Positions 6,944 to 8,284 of a stretch of 8,284 bases of DNA are shown here, piece after piece (the stretch's first letter is position 1; each line of letters opens with the position of its first letter). The notes below the pieces were generated by a model. It did no database searches and was not told the DNA's origin. It saw only the letters and a list, made by a program, of their open reading frames with translations. Position numbers and translations under genes: made by a program. The stretch is from an uncultured Erysipelotrichaceae bacterium. Its GTDB lineage: Bacteria; Bacillota_I; Bacilli_A; RF39; UBA660. The stretch lies in contig CADBMO010000081.1 in the NCBI GenBank assembly GCA_902795755.1, positions 1 through 8,284 of the forward strand. The letters are read 5' to 3'.

Positions 6944-7804
6944 TTATTTAAACATACCTTTCCTATCCTTAAAGAAATTAAAATATGCCTTTACGTTATC
7001 TAATTCTTCCCATTTTTTAGTCTTAACCGGTATTTCATCTAAATCATATATTTTAGCATCTTCAATTCCTAATAAAAATGGTGAATGTGTAGATATTATA
7101 AATTGACAATTATAAAATCTTGCAGATTCTTCAATAAATTGTTTTAGTTTTATTTGATTTTCAGCAGATAAACTATTTTCTGGTTCATCTAATAAATAAA
7201 TGGAATTATCAGTTATTTCATTTTGCCAATACGAAAGTGCAGACTCTCCATTAGATTGCTCTATTATGTTATTATGATTTAACTGAGTTCTAATATATTT
7301 AGACATACTCATCCTTGATTTATCTACTTTTTTTCTTAATAACGCATAATCATTTATAACATCTTTAAATTCGTACCCCGTATCATTTAAATATTCTTCT
7401 GCCAAATCTTCTTTTAATCTATTTACCTTAGAATTAATTGCGCGTATATCTAAAAGATAATCAAATACATCATCACTAGAAACTAATTTTATTTCTTTTA
7501 ATTCACTTTCATGTTTTATTTTATAATCACAATATTCAATATATTTATCAAATAATTCTCCTTTATTCATATTATTTTTTCTAGATGAATGTAACTTTTT
7601 TGAAATAATATTTAAAAGAGTTGTTTTACCACTACCGTTATTTCCATAAAAAATAGTTACTGGCTCAAAATCAATTTTTTCAAATTGTTTAAAAGAAAAT
7701 ATTTTAAAAGGATAATATGATACATATATATTTTTTAATCCAAATAAAATATTATTCTCCAAGCGTTCATCTGCTAACAAAGAAAATTTTTCTAAAAATA
7801 ACAT
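6944..7804 (-). CDS. AAA/ABC-type predicted ATPase, COG3910-like
   Basis: The 286-residue soluble ATPase has an ABC/SMC-type nucleotide-binding fold in one chain. Walker A is G54-T61 (GNNGSGKT). The signature-like motif is S184-NGES. Walker B is IYLLDEPE with D206 and E207, followed by the SLS turn, and the switch histidine is H240 in ISTHSPFLL. Between Walker A and the signature lies a charged, probably helical insert (about 75-180). The tail (IYDLDEIPVKTKKWEEL, then a short helix) resembles the small stand-alone ATPases of COG3910, whose function is not established. There is no nuclease (TOPRIM) or membrane segment. The ATG at 7804 has a near-perfect AAAGGAGG with six bases of spacing, immediately after the stop of the upstream gene (15-base gap), so the two are probably one operon. 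The protein likely binds and hydrolyses ATP; its partner or target is unknown. A role in DNA maintenance or defence is possible for such folds, but nothing here shows it. Confidence 0.88.
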   Translation of the reverse strand: MLFLEKFSLLADERLENNILFGLKNIYVSYYPFKIFSFKQFEKIDFEPVTIFYGNNGSGKTTLLNIISKKLHSSRKNNMNKGELFDKYIEYCDYKIKHESELKEIKLVSSDDVFDYLLDIRAINSKVNRLKEDLAEEYLNDTGYEFKDVINDYALLRKKVDKSRMSMSKYIRTQLNHNNIIEQSNGESALSYWQNEITDNSIYLLDEPENSLSAENQIKLKQFIEESARFYNCQFIISTHSPFLLGIEDAKIYDLDEIPVKTKKWEELDNVKAYFNFFKDRKGMFK

Positions 7805-7808
7805 ATTA

Positions 7809-7818
7809 CCCCTCCTTT
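7809..7818 (-). promoter_or_regulatory. Strong ribosome binding site of the ATPase gene
   Basis: On the minus strand AAAGGAGGGG is the best Shine-Dalgarno site in the window. The GGAGG core lies six bases before the ATG at 7804, and the site begins two bases after the upstream gene's TAA. There is no room for a promoter in the gap, which supports co-transcription. Confidence 0.88.
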
Positions 7819-7819
7819 A

Positions 7820-8284
7820 TTATTTTACTAACTTTTTTTCTGCATCTTTAAATAAATCAAAATCTAAATACACATATTCATCCATTTTATAATTCAAGTT
7901 CTCTTTAATACACTTTCTTGCATAATATGATATATCATATATTCTTTTACTATTGCAAAGTGGATTTACCCACCTTACCTTTGAACCATGATGTACATAG
8001 TATACACCTTTTGGTTCTTCATTTGATAAGTGTACATCAGTTGCGTTTTGCCACTTTTCAAAATCCTCATTAACTAAACTACAATTTTTTATCATACCAA
8101 CCAATTCATCATCAGTAATACCAATTAAATTTTCTATTTTTATATAACCATTATCTCTCATTATTTTAAGAACATCTGCTAAAAACTGCATCGTGTATCT
8201 TGTTTTAGGATCACGATATGAAATAGTTGTATTTTTTGAAAGTAACACAAATTTTTCTGCATATGATTTTGTTTTAAAACCAAG
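7820..8284 (-). CDS. C-terminal part of an unidentified protein, possibly HD-phosphohydrolase-like
   Basis: The frame stays open to the right edge of the window, so the gene is cut. The visible part is 154 residues plus TAA, beginning LGFKTKSYAEKFV. A GTG at 8248 could serve as a start, but it lacks a ribosome binding site and sits in continuous open frame, so it is probably an internal valine. The visible part is soluble, with no signal or membrane helix. It starts with helices (SYAEKFVLLSK, TMQFLADVLKIMRDNGYI), then an acidic helical stretch with ITDDELVGMIKNC. A segment EPKGVYYVHHGSKVRWVNPL follows, then helices and YVYLDFDLF near the end. It recalls the C-terminal region of some Bacillota proteins annotated as HD-domain phosphohydrolases, but the metal-binding HD motifs would lie outside the window and this is only a resemblance from memory. 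It is followed after 15 bases by the ATPase gene, in a likely operon. Confidence 0.75.
   Translation of the reverse strand, partial: LGFKTKSYAEKFVLLSKNTTISYRDPKTRYTMQFLADVLKIMRDNGYIKIENLIGITDDELVGMIKNCSLVNEDFEKWQNATDVHLSNEEPKGVYYVHHGSKVRWVNPLCNSKRIYDISYYARKCIKENLNYKMDEYVYLDFDLFKDAEKKLVK

Noticed and set aside
1..8284. tRNA genes, CRISPR repeats, insertion sequences or phage genes
   Set aside because: No regularly spaced repeats, cloverleaf-like segments, transposase or phage motifs were seen on either strand; nearly all of the window is accounted for by the seven genes and short gaps.

Overview
The window is strongly AT-rich. It carries seven protein genes: six complete and one cut by the right edge. 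The Shine-Dalgarno sites are typical Gram-positive ones, the promoters are sigma-A-like with TGn-extended -10 boxes, there is a Gram-positive-type lipoprotein signal, and intergenic gaps are short. Together these suggest a low-GC Bacillota genome, perhaps one of the gut Bacilli or Mollicutes-related lineages; the exact taxon is an inference. All tryptophans are encoded by TGG and no gene is broken by TGA, so the standard bacterial code fits. The seven stops are six TAA and one TAG. No tRNA, rRNA, CRISPR array, insertion sequence or other mobile element is visible, and no gene-free stretch exceeds about 140 bases.

Layout from left to right: (1) Minus strand: a type I methionine aminopeptidase (map), 44 bases downstream of a large MacB-type ABC transporter that fuses ATPase and permease in one chain. 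(2) Plus strand: one gene, a GNAT-type acetyltransferase with an unidentified N-terminal half. It is transcribed divergently from the transporter, and the two predicted promoters physically overlap. (3) A bidirectional terminator separates the acetyltransferase from a convergent minus-strand lipoprotein with a transglutaminase-like Cys-His-Asp pattern. (4) Minus strand: mnmA (tRNA 2-thiouridylase), whose terminator tail abuts and slightly overlaps the lipoprotein promoter. (5) Minus strand: a probable two-gene operon of a partial unidentified protein, possibly of the HD-phosphohydrolase type, followed after 15 bases by a small AAA/ABC-type ATPase of the COG3910 kind.

Two genes are clear housekeeping functions: N-terminal methionine removal, and tRNA wobble-uridine thiolation. 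The transporter and the lipoprotein act at the cell envelope. The sequence does not link the genes into one pathway. I see no convincing new multi-gene system. The most interesting items are the very large extracellular domain of the transporter, the overlapping divergent promoters, the transglutaminase-like lipoprotein, the unassigned N-terminal domain of the acetyltransferase, and the ATPase with its partly visible partner. Several start codons are corrected here from the longest open frame, using ribosome binding sites, promoters and the signal peptide.
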